Shown: piece by piece, positions 1 to 11,876 of the stretch | How the letters are laid out: each line of letters opens with the position of its first letter | Numbering within the stretch: the first letter of the stretch is position 1 | Program-made: the position numbers and the translations under genes | DNA from: Erodium maritimum | Taxonomy: Eukaryota; Streptophyta; Magnoliopsida; Geraniales; Geraniaceae | DNA length: 64,000 nucleotides | Direction: 5' to 3' | Assembly: GCA_963921825.1 (NCBI GenBank) | Contig: OY997593.1 | Location: forward strand, 66,882,039 to 66,946,038 | Notes under the pieces: model-generated | What the model was told of the DNA's origin: nothing | The model's input: the letters and a program-made list of their open reading frames with translations, nothing else | Databases searched by the model: none

Positions 1-392
1 CTTTGAGGGATTTTCTTCACCAAATCTCTCCAAAACATCTCCATCTTCATCCCCTTTCCATTCTCAAGGTAAGTAAACTCTTAAATCCTACTTTCAATCT
101 ACTTGGGGTTATGGGTTTTCATTGAAATTGCATGAACTTGTTGGGTTTTGAATTAGTTGTTAGTGGATGATTGTTTTATTGAAGATTAGTGAAGATTTTG
201 GTTAAGAATCAATTGATTGTTGATGTTTGGAGGAAACCGATTATGGGTGTTGAAGTTTGAGGGTTTTGATCACTGATTTTGGAGTTTGTTGATGTTAGAA
301 ATGGAGTTTTTGAGGTAGATTTTCGTGGAAACGAAGTTGGGGAAGAAGGAGTTTGGGTCTGCCCAGATTTGGCACGGAAAGGGCCTCTGGCC

Positions 393-596
393 GGCCCTCT
401 GAGCGGCACGATCCGTGCCTGGTACCGGCCCTTTGAGCGGCACGATCCAGGATCGATACCGGCCCTTTGAGCGGCACGGTCCGGGCTCGGTACCGGCCCT
501 CTCAGCGGCACGGTCCGGGTCCCAGACCGACCCTCTGAGGGGCACGGTCCGGGCCTGGTGCCGGGCCTCTGAGGGGCACGGTCCAGGCCGGATTCC
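393..596. repeat. Six-copy 34-bp tandem repeat inside the LTR
   Basis: Six head-to-tail units of exactly 34 bp, each built on GGCCCTCTGAGCGGCACGGT followed by a variable CCGGGCTCGGTACC-like half. The array is GC-rich in an otherwise AT-rich LTR. Since 34 is not a multiple of three, the array reads open in several frames, which explains the Arg/Pro/Gly-rich spurious ORFs on both strands. Confidence 0.9.
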
Positions 597-1321
597 GGAT
601 CTGTGGGCTGCCCGAATTGGGCCTTGTTCGACCCAATTTACCTTTTGGGCCAAGTTTTATCCTTAGGGGTATTTTAGGTATTTCACTTTAAAACCGAATT
701 TGATTGTTTATTAATTCTAGTATTAATTTATGATCCTAGACCTTATTCTCGAGCTCGGAGGAGGTGACTTCTAGGCGTTCGCGTTGACTAAAGCTTGTGG
801 AGAGCACTTGAGGTAGGGAAGAGTAATAATTTCCGCTTTTAAATTAAAGAATGTTAATAGTATGCATATAGGACGTTAATAACCGGAAGAGTCTTAGCTT
901 GCATATAGGATGTGATTCACTAGAATAACCGCTTTCAATTATGGGAATTGTCGTGCTGTAGAATCACATGTGGCCATGTCGAGCCTTAGGATTATGTGTT
1001 GGTTGTGTTTAATTGTGGTTAATAGTCCTTAACGTCGATAAAGAGTATATTCGCTGGTTAATTTAAGAATCATAGTATGCTATATGAATTATGATGAATG
1101 TGATATGAATGATTGTCTCGTGATATGGTTGAATGAATGGTTGTTTGTGATATGATCGGGTGAATGATAGAGCGATGTGGTGTGATTGGTAAGTTATGGT
1201 GGTAAGTTTTAACGGTATGATAAGTTCGGTGTGACATGTTGGCATGGTATGGTGTGGTGTGACTTGTACCCCATGCTATGGGAAGACACCCGACCAAGGT
1301 GTGTGCCGATCTGGTATGTTG

Positions 1322-1525
1322 TTTATGCGACTTACCCCAATGTGCGTTTCCGGGAAGACCGAGGTGCGTTTCCGGTATAGTGTTTACCCCGATGTGTGTT
1401 TCTGGTATATTGTGTTACTTGTTTACCCCGATGTGTGTTCCGGGAAGACCGATGGTGCATTCCGGTATATTGTATTGTTTGTTTGCCCCGATGTATGTGT
1501 CCGGGAAGACATCAAGACCGATGTG
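1322..1525. repeat. Diverged minisatellite inside the LTR
   Basis: Four to five diverged copies of a unit containing CCCCGATGTGTGTTCCGGGA followed by AGACC, with spacers that vary in length. It lies in the same relative position as the GATGTGTGT/CCGGGAAGA modules near 8530-8660 in the neighbouring LTR. No coding function is implied. Confidence 0.6.
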
Positions 1526-2072
1526 TATTCCGGTACGATGTGGTTGAGCCGTGCCGCGTGATCTGGCGTATTATTGAACACTTGCTGTGTGTATGGTTAT
1601 TAGTGATTGACTGTGTGTGGTTACTAGTTGGTACGCTGTAGTTGCTTATGCATGTTAAGTGATTCTTGTGTGACTCGAGTGTAATGTTATGGAGTTCGAC
1701 AACGAACTGTACGATGTAAATGTTGAGTTGTGCGTGGTGATCGGATTGTCATGGGTACTTGTTTTATGTTGTGGGATATCGGATCTGAGTAATGTTGTAA
1801 TGATCTTAGCAATATAGTGTCCCAGGGTTGGGTGTTGAGAACTGTCCGGTGTCCTTTCTTATGCCCATATGATGTCGGGTTTGGGTGACGTTTGTAGTCG
1901 AGGTTGTAGAAGATTTTCCTACTGTTTATAAAGTTATATATCTCGGATCTGTTATCGATATTGTTGTGCTCCTTTTGGTTTCTGTTGTTGTTGTCGTTAA
2001 ATAATAAGTGTTAGGAATCGAGTAATTATAGCGACGAAATGGAAGACCTTTCCCGTTACTACTTTTTCCTAC

Positions 2073-2086
2073 TGAGCGTAAGCTCA
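2073..2086 (+). other. LTR hairpin, TGAGC stem with GTAA loop
   Basis: TGAGCGTAAGCTCA is a perfect 5-bp stem with a GNRA-type tetraloop, flanked by CCTAC on the left and CCCC on the right. The same motif recurs at 8919-8932 (GAAA loop), 36357-36370 (ATAA loop), and on the minus strand at 5249-5262 (GTAA) and 19290-19303 (GCAA). Function is unknown; an RNA element of the LTR transcript is an inference. Confidence 0.6.
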
Positions 2087-2337
2087 CCCCCTTCTGTTTT
2101 TACTGTTTTACAAGTTTCGACGGGGAGTCAGTTTAGAGGACGTCTCAGATCTCGGTACCTCGTCGAGGGTCCGTGGGGTATCTTTTAGTGGAGACGTACT
2201 CTCTGTTTTTGTACTAAACACTGTTTTCTTACTTATGCGAAGTTATATTTCTTTAATTTCCTTTCATTATTATTATTATTTTATCGTTACTTAGTTCACG
2301 TCTCGAGTCCGGCCAAAACCGGATTTGGGGCGTGACA

Positions 2338-3258
2338 CCTACACCACGGATCAACTCGGAAGGAGTCAACTCTGCCGACCCCAAAACCAACCACGACAAA
2401 TCGGAATGGGGAAGCTTAGTCGAGCTCGAGAACATCCACCTCAGCACTGAAGCAAAACCCGAAACCGAATATTACCACTACTTTACCGAGACTCACAAGC
2501 CTCACACTGCTCAATTAACTCAATTAACGAGATAACCCGTCGATGGCCAATACTCACCGACGATCCAACAGGAGAGTTAGGCGAATCCGACCCTAAATCT
2601 CCACGGAATGAGAATAGGGGCCGGAGAACTCCTAAATGAGACACGAAAATCAAAACCAAAACATGGAAATTAAGAAGATGAACTACTAATAAGATTAGAG
2701 AAAAAGCTCCATACCCAGACTCAAACCCAAACCGAGAGCCAAAAGCATGAAGCATAAAAAACTCCACAAGTCAAGAGCACTCCGAACCGGCAGCGGATAT
2801 CACCGAGCTGGGTCAACACCTACAACAGCCACACCGGAACAAATTCTACCACATACCTATGATCTACTAGCTAGGGAAGAGAAGCGCATCCCACAACAAG
2901 ACGAGGGAGAGCTGGCGAGACACGTCGGAGATCCGAGCAGGAGGAGGCTGACATTCAAAGACATAGGGCCGAAGGAAGCAACGAGCTGGAGAAGGGCGAC
3001 CCCTGAGCAGCGAAGGGGATCTGACGGAGGGGATCCGGACAAGTCTCAAGCAAGAGAAGAACCTACACAAGCCGACCTGGTCTGAAGCATGAACAGATTT
3101 CGGCGAAGTAGGTTCGCCGGCGGCAAACCCAACCATCCAGATCTGAGGCAACGTCCCCGAACCGAAATTGGTTGCCGATTCTATAGATAACACCTGAGAT
3201 GGAATTCATTGGAGCACTAACCTTCAAATAAATAAGAAATAACTAAGAGAAGCCGGGG
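2338..3258. other. Unassigned spacer between two LTRs
   Basis: No convincing gene. Several short overlapping ORFs occur on both strands, without recognisable domains or codon-like constraint. The minus strand is T/G-rich and resembles a retroposon 3' UTR, but no poly-A or target duplication defines one. The sequence at 3254-3258 (CGGGG) is the target duplication of the solo LTR that follows; removing that LTR joins this spacer to 9220 onward. Confidence 0.4.
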
Positions 3259-3721
3259 TGTAAGAACTGCCTCCCGGTCGACCCCGGTCAAACCAGTGAA
3301 ATTTGGGGAAAGTTGACTTTCCACCGGAAAAGTCAACCGATGACTCTGAGAGTCATTCGGGACCTTTCCGGGACCCAAAAAGCTTAGAATTTGTTACAGT
3401 TAGGTTAGTTGGCTCATTTCCTTTCAGATGACTACTTCTGCGAAAAAGTCAAACCCGGGTCAAACTAGGTCGAATTAGGAGTCTTAACAAATTAATTTAA
3501 TTTGAGTTGAGATATTTTGGGTAGATGTGGATTCCACATGGACACATGTCCATGATGGCTTGGAGGGGAAGAAAATGGTGAGAAAAGACCATTTGGTCCA
3601 CACTTATGGACAAAAAAGAGAGAGGAGCTAAAGGACGAAAGGGACATTTCTAGCTTTAGGATAAGACCACATGGGGAAACTTTTCAGCACCATTATTCAC
3701 CTTGGCCAACCATAGATAGTA

Positions 3722-3725
<4 letters not shown>

Positions 3726-3757
<32 letters not shown>
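3726..3757. repeat. (GA)n microsatellite
   Basis: About 16 uninterrupted GA dinucleotides within the solo LTR, just upstream of a GAAGAAGAAG tract. Simple-sequence slippage. Confidence 0.95.
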
Positions 3758-3759
<2 letters not shown>

Positions 3760-4937
3760 TCCATAGCTTGAAGAAGAAGAAATGAGAAGAAGAGAAGAAA
3801 AGTGACTCCTTTCACTTGATTTCTACCCCAAAACCTCCATTTTCTTCATCATCTACCTATTCTCTAAGGTATTCAAGCACTTAACTTCCCTTTGTTAATT
3901 TTTCTAGTTGTGGGTTTGGTGGAAATTGCTTGAAAATGACTTGGGTTTTGTTTTGATGGTTGAATAGTTGTTTTTGTAGAGAAAGTGGAAGAGTTTGTTG
4001 GAAATCATTTGGATTTGTTATTATTTGGATGAACCCACTTTGGGTTTGAATTTTTTTTGGAGTTGTTGAGGTTAATTTTGAGGTTTTAAGACTTAACAAT
4101 GGAGTCTTGGAGAATCTAGAACTTGTTAGGAACTTTTTGGAGATATGGGGAATTTTTCCGGCGACCGGAGGTTCGGCGGAGTTCCGTCCGGTCGCCGGAG
4201 TCCGATCACCGGGGGGAATAACCGGCCATGGCCGGAGGGAGGCACGGAGCCGTGACCGGCCACACGGGTCAGGTCCGGTCCAGCCACACACGGTCCATGT
4301 GTGGTCGTGGGGCCCACATGGCCGGGGTTGGTTGTGTCATGGTTGGACGGTCTTGGGTGAACCCCGGGACGATAATTTCACACCCAGAACGAATTATGGA
4401 ATTGATTCGTGAAATTTCGGAAAATGCGATTAGAAACTTTAATTGCAAATTAGAATGCTCGGACATCGGAATTTGATTCCGTCAAGTGCGTTGGAACAAG
4501 TAAATTTAATTAAGAATGATAGAAACAAAAAAAGAAATTTTCAGAGTCCCGATGGACGTTTTCCTTATTCCGGGCAAAATGGGCCTTCCGAGCCCATTTT
4601 GACAAGTTGAGTAATTGAGGGTTAGTTTGGGTATTTCTCTCTTTAAACCGCCCTTGAATTACTATTAATTCTCGTATTACTTGTGATCTTAGACTTGGTT
4701 CCCGAGCACGGCGGAGGAGACTACTAGGCGACTCGTCGACTGGCTTGCGTTTGGATATCGTTTGAGGTAGGGAAAAATAGCGAATACCGGTTTAATTACG
4801 GAAAGTTACTAGAATTGCATATAGGTTAAGTAATCGAATAATTGTAGAATCACATGTAGGATATGAATAACTAGAGTAGTCTTTTATAAAATGGAACCAC
4901 TTGCGGGCCATGTCGAGCTCGTAGGTGTGGGAATTGC

Positions 4938-7900
4938 TGTCACGCCCCAAATCCGGTTTTGGCCGGACTCGAGACGCGACTTGAGTTGACAATTAAACAA
5001 TAACAAAAGAATAATAACAATAAAAACAATTAAATACTCAAAAGGTTCCGATGAAATACTCGAATGACATGTTTCAAAATGAAATTAAGAGCCGATGCTC
5101 CATAAAGAATACGTAAAACATGGGGTTCACTAATGTGATCAAAAGACGTCTCTAAGACCATAATGCCCAGACTCTCCAGAGCTTCCGAGCCCCGAGTCCA
5201 CTTCTCATCAAGCACGCCCAAATAAACAGTCAATAAAACAAATAGGGGTGAGCTTACGCTCAGTAAGGAAAATCATAAACAGTTTAACCTCCAATTTACT
5301 AATAAGACTACTTTAACACGACGACACGTGTTGCAATTAATACTTTTAACCAAAATGACGCTATAAAATAGACAAGATAAGAACAATATCACATTCTTAA
5401 AGATAACGGTAACTTTCAAGAGAATAAGATAAACCATGCATTTGTTAACAATCAATAGAAGATAGAGCGTTTAAGTAATGTCGTGGGACATGAAGTCGCC
5501 ACCCTCCGATCCACAATACTCTTTGTGTCACGTCAGAGCCCATACTCCGATCCATAAGAGTATTTGTGTCATATCAGATTTTCGCTCGGTCCAGAGGAGG
5601 CACATGCATCGGGGCACCGGAAACAATCCCAGAGGGACGCTTATCATCGAGATTCTCGGAAATGCCTCCAAAGGACCATATGTCATAGGGAACCAAGGTA
5701 GTGCTCCCGCATGACGCATACACTTGGGTGAAACAACAAGTAACCATTCCCCGTAGGGTAAACCATCCAATTGCCCCGCAGGGTCCACCACCAATGCCCC
5801 GCAGGGTCCGATAACCAATGCCCGCAAGCTCCAATAACCAATGCCCGCAAGCTCCAATAACCAATGCCCAACCACCAATGCCCCGCAGGGTCCACAACCA
5901 TTTCCCGCAGGCTCAATAACCGATGCCCCGCAGGGTCCACAACCATTGCCCCGCAGGGTCCACAACCATTCACCAACGGCTATGATACTACCGGATTACC
6001 CCCCCCGGTGTAAGTACCATACCGAACAACCGAACATCTTAAGAACAAGAATAAGAGAATCACACGATAACACATCAACCAACCAACGCTTATCGAATCA
6101 CACTTTCACCACAACACACCAAAGACATCCATTTACCCTTTACACTTACCGTTATACTTACCAGTCACGATCCACCAGTCCATCGATCACCTGATCGTAC
6201 CATTTGGTACGATCAGTCATACTCGATCATCCGTTCAAACATTCAATCATTCAAACATTCATTCAAACATTCAAACGTTCAATCAACCAATCAATCACTC
6301 AAGCATGCGGTTTAACTAGTTTCATTAGACTCTTAAATTTACTTAAAACTAAGCAAGCGAGCATGTGAGGCAAACACAACTAATTTGAGGGCTCATCACG
6401 GCCTCTCTACTAGTAAAGAAATTTCCCAAGTATTGAAAGCGAGTTAACTAGTTGTTCACATCCTAAGCATGCATACTGGACACATCCGATTATTTAGTAA
6501 TTAAAAGACGATTATTCTAGTTATTCGCATCCTATATGCAATTCTAGGACCTTTCCGATTTTATTAACCTAATAGGCATACTAGTATTGAAATACTCGAG
6601 TAGTTAGAACTTTCCCTACCTTGCGGTCTTCCTATGAACAAATACTCCTATCAACAGCTGTCCGGCTAGCCTCGTCTCCTCGGGCGAAGTCCAAGCTCTC
6701 GGGCGAAGTCCGAGTCTGATTTTAACAGGTAAAACTTGCACTCCGAACCGATACAGTCTAAATAACAACAAGTTGATCTTTAACTCGAACAGCCAAAAGC
6801 GGGATTAAACGAAGAGTCGGGTTCGAGCACCCGAACCCTGAGCACAGAACCCGTTGCATGTTTCTCGAGGCACGGTTTCCGATGCCTGGATTTCGAGGCA
6901 CGTGTTTCGTGGCACGATTCAAGAGGTACGGGTTTCGTGGTACGGTTTCAGAGTAACCCGACTCAGCGTTCTACTTTTGTCCCATTTTATTCGTCCAGGT
7001 TACTCGTTCCCAAAAACGTTCCAGTCCAAAACCTGTCTTAAATCAAATCTGATTTTATTTTATTTTATTTAAAAAAAACCTTTTATATTATTTCTTTAAT
7101 TTAAAGTTCTTCGTTTCAAAACAACGGATTTTGCTCCAAAATGTTCAGATCCACCAGTTTCTGATTTAACCAATCCTGATCTAAAAATGTTTTTGTTCTT
7201 CGCTACTCAGATCCAGATCTAAAACGAAAATGGTTTCAACTGATTCCAGATCCACAAAAAGAACGTACGGGAACACGAAAACGAAGAAGGAAAGGGGGTT
7301 AGGGATTTGTGTCTGGTCGACCACCGGCGGAGATGCCGGCGGCTAAAGCCTCACGTTGGTAGAGACACTCACCGTATGGAAAAAGAGGCGGCTGGGATGT
7401 CTCGCCTCGGATCTGTACCGGGCGGCGAGAGTCCTGACGAAGCTGCGACGCTCCCGGCTCCGTGACTCTCTCTCTGGTGGCGGCGACGCCGGCGTGCGTA
7501 ACCGGAGCGGACGGAAAGACACGGCCGAGGGAGCGAGAGGTTCGGGAGCGGGAAAGGTCGGGAAAGAGGAGGGTTCTTGCGGCGGTTTTGAACTGGAGAG
7601 AAGAGGAGGGGAAGGAGGGTCGGTATTGGCGAGGGCTCGCGTCGGAACGACGAGAAAGAGGGGCTGAGAGAGGGAGTCGGAGATGGAGGGAGGGACGGCG
7701 TGACTGGTGAGCTTGTCTAGACGGAGAGAAGTAGAAGAGGGAATCGAGATCGGGTTCAGAGAGAGGAGGAGACGCGTGAGGTCGATTGAGAGTGAGAGGC
7801 AGAAACCCCAAAATTGGGTATAAAAGGGACGGGCCAGGCTTGGGCCTCAGATGAGGAATGGGCCGCTCGGCCCAAACGAGAGTAGGAGTGGGTCGGCCTG

Positions 7901-8035
7901 CTCGGCCCAAAACTGATCTGCTCCTCTTTGCTCTTTTTTTTTTGATTTTTCTCCTCCAATTTCACTCGTTGCAAAAACCCACCTTGACGTTTCGATTTTC
8001 AATTAAAACCCGTTAGAATTACGTGGGGTTTTACT
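4938..8035 (-). mobile_element. Solo LTR of a gypsy-type element (family B), nested
   Basis: Reads TGTCACGCCCC at the left and ends GTGGGGTTTTACT at the right, the reverse complement of an LTR beginning near TGTAAAACCCCAC. The flanking 5-mers are ATTGC (4933-4937) and ATTGT (8036-8040), a target duplication with one difference. Host LTR sequence resumes on both sides. No PBS, PPT or internal region is present, so it is a solo LTR of about 3.1 kb. It shares its last ~40 bp with family A LTRs, but its start and middle resemble the LTRs at 19022-21633 and 41912-44774. The Ser/Arg/Pro-rich ORF near 7299-7910 lies within it and is not a gene. Fossil. Confidence 0.85.
5769..5967. repeat. ~23-bp minisatellite inside the nested LTR
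   Basis: About nine copies of a 22-24 bp unit of the type AATGCCCCGCAGGGTCCACA plus ACC, some replaced by a CCCGCAAGCTCCAATAACC variant. The reverse complement creates repetitive Gly/Leu/Trp-rich ORFs. The LTRs at 43930-44030 and 60470-60560 carry the same module at two to three copies, so copy number varies between family members. Confidence 0.85.
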
Positions 8036-9214
8036 ATTGTTGTGTTGTAATATCACACGTGGGTCCCTGGTTGGGCCCGTAGGATTGTGTGCTAATTGCG
8101 TTGTTGATGATTGGTAGACTATCATAATTCGTCTGTGATATGTTTCGGTGTTAAATTAAGAATCATGATATGTTTCGGTGTTAAATGCGGTGAACGTTAG
8201 CGTGAGTTATTGCCTTGTGATATGATCGGGTGAATGATAGATCGATGTGGTGTGTTCGGTAAGATTGTTCGGTATAATATGCCGTTAGTTAGAACTATGG
8301 CCTTGTGACATGTTTGAGACATTTGTGTGTGTGTGATCCGATACGATATGTTCCGAGACGAGGTGTTCCGGTACTATATCTATACCGTGGAGGATTTCGG
8401 TATAGGATATCTAGGCCGAAGATGGTGTCCCACGTACGCGGTCCCCCGGGGCTACGGGTTTCGGCATGATGTCTATACCGACAGAGGATTCCGGTATAGG
8501 ACATCTAGGCTGAGGGTGGTGTGATTTGTACCCCGATGCTGTGTGATCCGGGAAGATATCCGACCGAGGTGTGTGCCGGTCCGGTATGTTTATTATGAGT
8601 TGTACCTCGATGTTGTGTGTCCAGGAAGATATCTAGGCCAAAGCTGTGTGTTCCGGTACGATATGGTTGAGCCGTGCTGCGGAAGCCAGCGATGGGGGGG
8701 GACTGTTGTACGGGACTTGTGGTCGGTTTATTGTGTGTTGTTTGCATAATGATTGAGTAAGTGATGTGACTAAGCGTGATTATAATTATGTGAGTTTGAT
8801 TGTGATTATGTAATTCATGTGGATGTCGTTAGTTGTTGTGCTTTTCTAGTATGCCCTAATTGGACGGTTACTCGTGGTGGTGAGCGGATAGCTCATCCCC
8901 TTAACTACCTTTTCCTACTGAGCGAAAGCTCACCCCCTTCTTTACTATTCTACAGGTTTTGAGTGGGATTTGATCTAGAGGACGTCTCGGAGCTTGGGGG
9001 CTAGCAAGAGCCTTAGCTTGTATGGTCTAGAGACGTACTTTCCTCTTAGTATTAAACATCTTTATTACTTGGTTTTCGAGCTGTTGACTCGTACTGTCAG
9101 AATTATTGGTTTGGATTATCATTTTGAAGTTTAATTCGTTTAAAAGTTTCTTTTATTATTATCATTCTGAGTTCACATCTCGAGTCCGGTCAAAACCGGA
9201 TTTGGGGCGTGACA

Positions 9215-9889
9215 CGGGGCTTGGGGGTTGAAGATGAAAGGGTTGAAGATGAGGGGGCAGAAAAAGGGGAAAGGGAAAGCATGAGGTGGTTGAAGACGAG
9301 GGGGGCAGACGCTGGCGCCAGCAACGACCACGGCCGTGGCCGTCACTGACGAAGGGGGGATGAAGGGGGTGGCGGGCGGGGGTGGGGGGGGGGGGGTGAG
9401 GGTCTGCCATCCTTCACCGGCGAGGACGCGAGGGGATGAATGGTAAGAGAGCGAGGTGAAGCCTTTGCTGGAGCCGACGACGACAAGGGGCAGCGACGGT
9501 AGAGGCTCTACTTTTAGGATTTGGGGCGAGAGCTTGTTTCCTCAAGTTCTTATCATTTAAACTCAGTATCTCCACAAAATTGCAGCATGGTTAGACCATC
9601 GACACTGTAGCGACAACCTGGCGTTTGCGTTGCGTGTGGCAACGATAAGGTTACAACATAGGTTTGGTACCGCTCCATGGGCCGATAACCCCTGGGTCTC
9701 CCTTTTTTTGTTTTTTTATTCGTGGACAGTAATATTTAATGATTTAAGACATGCATGATTCCATATCCGTTTTAGTTTTTTTTTTGTTAAATACCCGAAT
9801 TGATTATTTGAATTTGAGATTACAAAATCTAGTTTTAGGATTTTACAACCAATAAGCTCATCAATCTACTCAAGCTGCTCAGGTGGCTC
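9215..9889. other. Unassigned G-rich spacer
   Basis: Begins with the second target-duplication copy of the solo LTR and continues the sequence broken at 3258. It contains a GA/GG-rich stretch, with a run of 15 or more G interrupted by one T near 9380-9397, and an AT-rich part after 9700. The minus-strand 82-aa Pro/His-rich ORF at 9162-9410 crosses the LTR boundary and is spurious. No gene seen. Confidence 0.4.
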
Positions 9890-10101
9890 ATGCAGCTAAA
9901 GCTTTTGACGATCCGACCTTGACTTTCGGAAGGTGAAGAGTGGGTCACTGATGGGTAATTTTGTGTTACCTTTTGTTCTTGTTTCGGGTTTTGTTCCCGC
10001 AGCTCCTTCTGAGAGCTCTTCTGTAATGGTTGCCTTTGCTTAGATCCTACTTGGATCTAATTTTTTCTAATAAAATTTTCGCGCTTATCCAAAAAAAAAA
10101 A
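9890..10101 (+). mobile_element. 3' end of a poly-A retroposon (LINE-like)
   Basis: The reading CTTTTGACGATCCGACCTTG, then GGTGAAGAGTGGGT, a stop, GCTCCTTCTGAGAGCTCTTC, TTGGATCTAATTTTTTCTAA, AAATTTTCGCGCTTATCC and a poly-A run (10090-10101) matches, part by part, the reverse complement of 63036-63235. Both copies share the acidic C-terminal codons (FDDP...GEEWV), a 3' UTR of only ~130 nt with a GAGAGCTC inverted repeat, and a terminal CTTATCC. The poly-A end indicates target-primed insertion. I cannot place it in a named LINE clade; an ORF1-only LINE derivative is possible. Confidence 0.65.
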
Positions 10102-11240
10102 TAAGCTCATCAATCTAAAAAGGTCTACCATCTAAATTTCCCAACCATGAAGAACAAACAATACTTTATACACCCAAATCGCATGTTAAGGATGAGAAGC
10201 TCCTTTCTTTCTTATTAGGACCATCAAGCTATCACACAAATAGGAGACAAACACTAACAAGCCGACAACCAACACTACAAACGACATAGATAATTCTGAT
10301 GGACAGAACCCACCAAAACTCACAAAACCCTATAAGGAATTTGTAGAAATCAACCAATAGGAAAACATGCCCTAAGAAAACTACAAGGTAAGCGAGGGGA
10401 ACCACATCACTTAAACATATGAAAGGGATAACAAGTATACCTCTTCTGAAACGATGAAGCACCGAAAAAATCTCAGTCAAGCTGAGGCCAACACCACTGC
10501 AGCCAACGATAAGGCTCGGCTCAATCAGATCCCCAACGATTTAACACTGAAGAAACGCGTCCCGCACGGGACGTAAGACGAGCCGCCACAAAAACACCGC
10601 AAACAGAAAAAGGAGCCGGAAAACGATGGACGAAAACTACCGGAGCAAATAGAAGAGAAGCACTACAATCTACAACTGAGGGTTGAGAAAGGAGTCCCAC
10701 ATCGAATCTGAAACTAGCACTCCCGAAGCTCCTCCGGGGATGGAAGTCAAAGAACGCCTCAAAGACTTCGCCGCACCCAGAAGCACAAAGCTTCCAATCA
10801 AGCAACCCGGAGCACGGACAGTAGGCAAAGATCAACGCTCGGCCACCAACCACGCCCCAAACAGCAGGGCCACACCAAAACCTCTCGGAGGACCACCTGC
10901 TCAACCCGACCCTGCCCACACCCTTTCTTGACCCGGCTAGACAAGCCCAACCCGGCCTGTCAAACCGGTGTCTGACGCGAAACAAAGTCGTGTCCACTAG
11001 AGGGGGGCCATTTGCTTCGCCTGTCTGGGACCGCCCTAGTGCTCGGTCCAACGGATGATGAAGTAGACGACATGCGGGTTCTGCTACTGCCGTCAGCATG
11101 TTGTTGTTGGGCGAAATAGATGTGTGTAAGGGAGGGATGATTGTCCTATTTGATTGGGCAGTGGTCCCATTAGACTTTGGTTGAAATTTAAAATTTAATT
11201 GAAGTTTAACATACATAATTAAAATTTTAATTCATGAAAT
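10102..11240. other. Unassigned region, possibly a minus-strand retroposon 3' region
   Basis: The minus strand is rich in GTTT/GGTTTTGG strings, like plant LINE 3' UTRs, and ends near the poly-A stretch at 10090-10101 in inverted orientation. A 231-aa minus-strand ORF spans 10521-11216 but has no recognisable domain; its composition (Phe, Ser, Arg, Cys-rich) fits a chance ORF. No splice or promoter signal supports a gene. From 11160 to 11270 the DNA is strongly AT-rich. Confidence 0.3.
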
Positions 11241-11279
11241 TAAATGCATTTGTAATAAAAATTAATTAAGTAAAGTACC

Positions 11280-11876
11280 TTAGTTCCAACCACCGACTTG
11301 CATGTATTGGTTGAAAGCATCAGAGGGCCAACCACCGGTTTGGGTGAAACACGTTTGCAAATACTGTTGATAGCTTTCTGGTAGATTGGTATTCGGCTCC
11401 TCCTCCGTATTGAGGTCTTCCCGCATGAATTGTCGTTGCTCTGGTGGGCTCGATGGTTGATTCGAATCATCATCACACATTATCGATCGGATTTTGTAGA
11501 GAGGAAATGAATTTGAGAGTGAGAGTTGAGAGAATATAGATAGAAATGGTGTGAGTTTGATGAATGAGGATGAGGTATTTATAGGGGTGAGTTTTGTTTT
11601 TAATTTTTTTATTATAAAAAAAGCTGTTGAAGACTGTTGGCCTCCAACGATTAATTTTTCCCCCTTGCCACGCGTCAACACGCGAGAGGCCGAGGGCGAA
11701 CTTCGCACCCGCGCGCATGAGGCCGAATTCGGCTTCGTGCTCCTGCCCCGACCTCGCGAGGCACGGGTTCGCGCCCCGAGGTCCGTGCACCATCCGCCCA
11801 CATCAATCGCACCCCGCACCCCGAACCCCGATCCTCATGTTTTGTGCTCCTGTCCCTCTCGATGTGGATGCTCTTA
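11280..11876 (-). mobile_element. PIF/Harbinger-like remnant with ORF1 N-terminus
   Basis: On the minus strand the unit starts at an AGAGCATCCACATCGAGAGG terminus next to TTA (11873-11875), the kind of end and 3-bp site known for PIF/Harbinger elements. It runs through a GC-rich leader, has a TATA-like TATAAATA at 11576-11583, and opens a 66-aa ORF (ATG at 11480, stop at 11280). That ORF (MCDDDSNQPSSPPEQ..., ending YLQTCFTQTGGWPSDAFNQY plus MQVGGWN) is Gln/Pro/Ser-rich and resembles the N-terminal part of plant Harbinger ORF1 (Myb/SANT-type) proteins, but the DNA-binding part is missing. I did not find the other terminal repeat. Probably a truncated, non-autonomous copy. Confidence 0.5.
11576..11583 (-). 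promoter_or_regulatory. TATA-box-like element
   Basis: TATAAATA on the minus strand, about 95 bp upstream of the ATG at 11480, in a leader otherwise rich in CTC/CAT motifs. The second Harbinger-like remnant has the same octamer at 38347-38354 at about the same distance from its ATG (38246), so it is probably an inherited promoter of this transposon type. Confidence 0.5.

Larger units (their letters stand above)
1..2337 (+). mobile_element. Ty3/gypsy-type LTR, 3' portion (family A)
   Basis: The sequence ends in the terminus GGATTTGGGGCGTGACA, which also ends the LTRs at 9214, 33920, 36664, 44774 and 61314. The body aligns by eye with the solo LTR that starts at 3259: both have a C/T-rich stretch leading to CTAAGGT or CTCAAGGT, then the glutamate-rich G tract, the short 'GTAGGGAA' module and the CTACTGAGC hairpin. 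The 5' start lies outside the window. No tRNA primer-binding site follows 2337, so this is a 3' LTR or a solo LTR, not a 5' LTR. It is a fossil with no coding capacity of its own. The candidate target duplication would be 2338-2342, which cannot be tested without the left flank. Confidence 0.8.
3259..9214 (+). mobile_element. Solo LTR of a gypsy-type element (family A), split by a nested LTR
   Basis: Starts TGTAAGAACTGCC at 3259 and ends GGGGCGTGACA at 9214. It is flanked by the 5-bp target duplication CGGGG (3254-3258 and 9215-9219), with no internal region, primer-binding site or polypurine tract, so it is a solo LTR. Its first ~100 bp match the LTR starts at 34281 and 63663, including AAAAGTCAA, a TGACTC...GAGTCA inverted repeat and TTTCCGGG. 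The LTR sequence is interrupted from 4938 to 8035 by a minus-strand LTR with its own duplication, so it is older than that insertion. Its own length without the insertion is about 2.85 kb. Fossil; solo LTRs arise by recombination between the two LTRs of a full element. Confidence 0.9.

Noticed and set aside
5769-5967. Possible CRISPR-like array
   Set aside because: Units are contiguous, diverged and without unique spacers of constant length; it is a minisatellite in an LTR of a eukaryotic genome. The same applies to 393-596, 35573-35788 and 45197-45537.
7299-7910. 203-aa ORF on the minus strand, Ser/Pro/Arg-rich
   Set aside because: Lies within the nested LTR, has no domain, and similar low-complexity ORFs recur at the same LTR position in other copies (20815-21300, 25146-25676, 31188-31793).
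10521-11216. 231-aa ORF on the minus strand
   Set aside because: No recognisable domain, no splice or promoter support, composition typical of G/T-rich retroposon 3' sequence read in an open frame.
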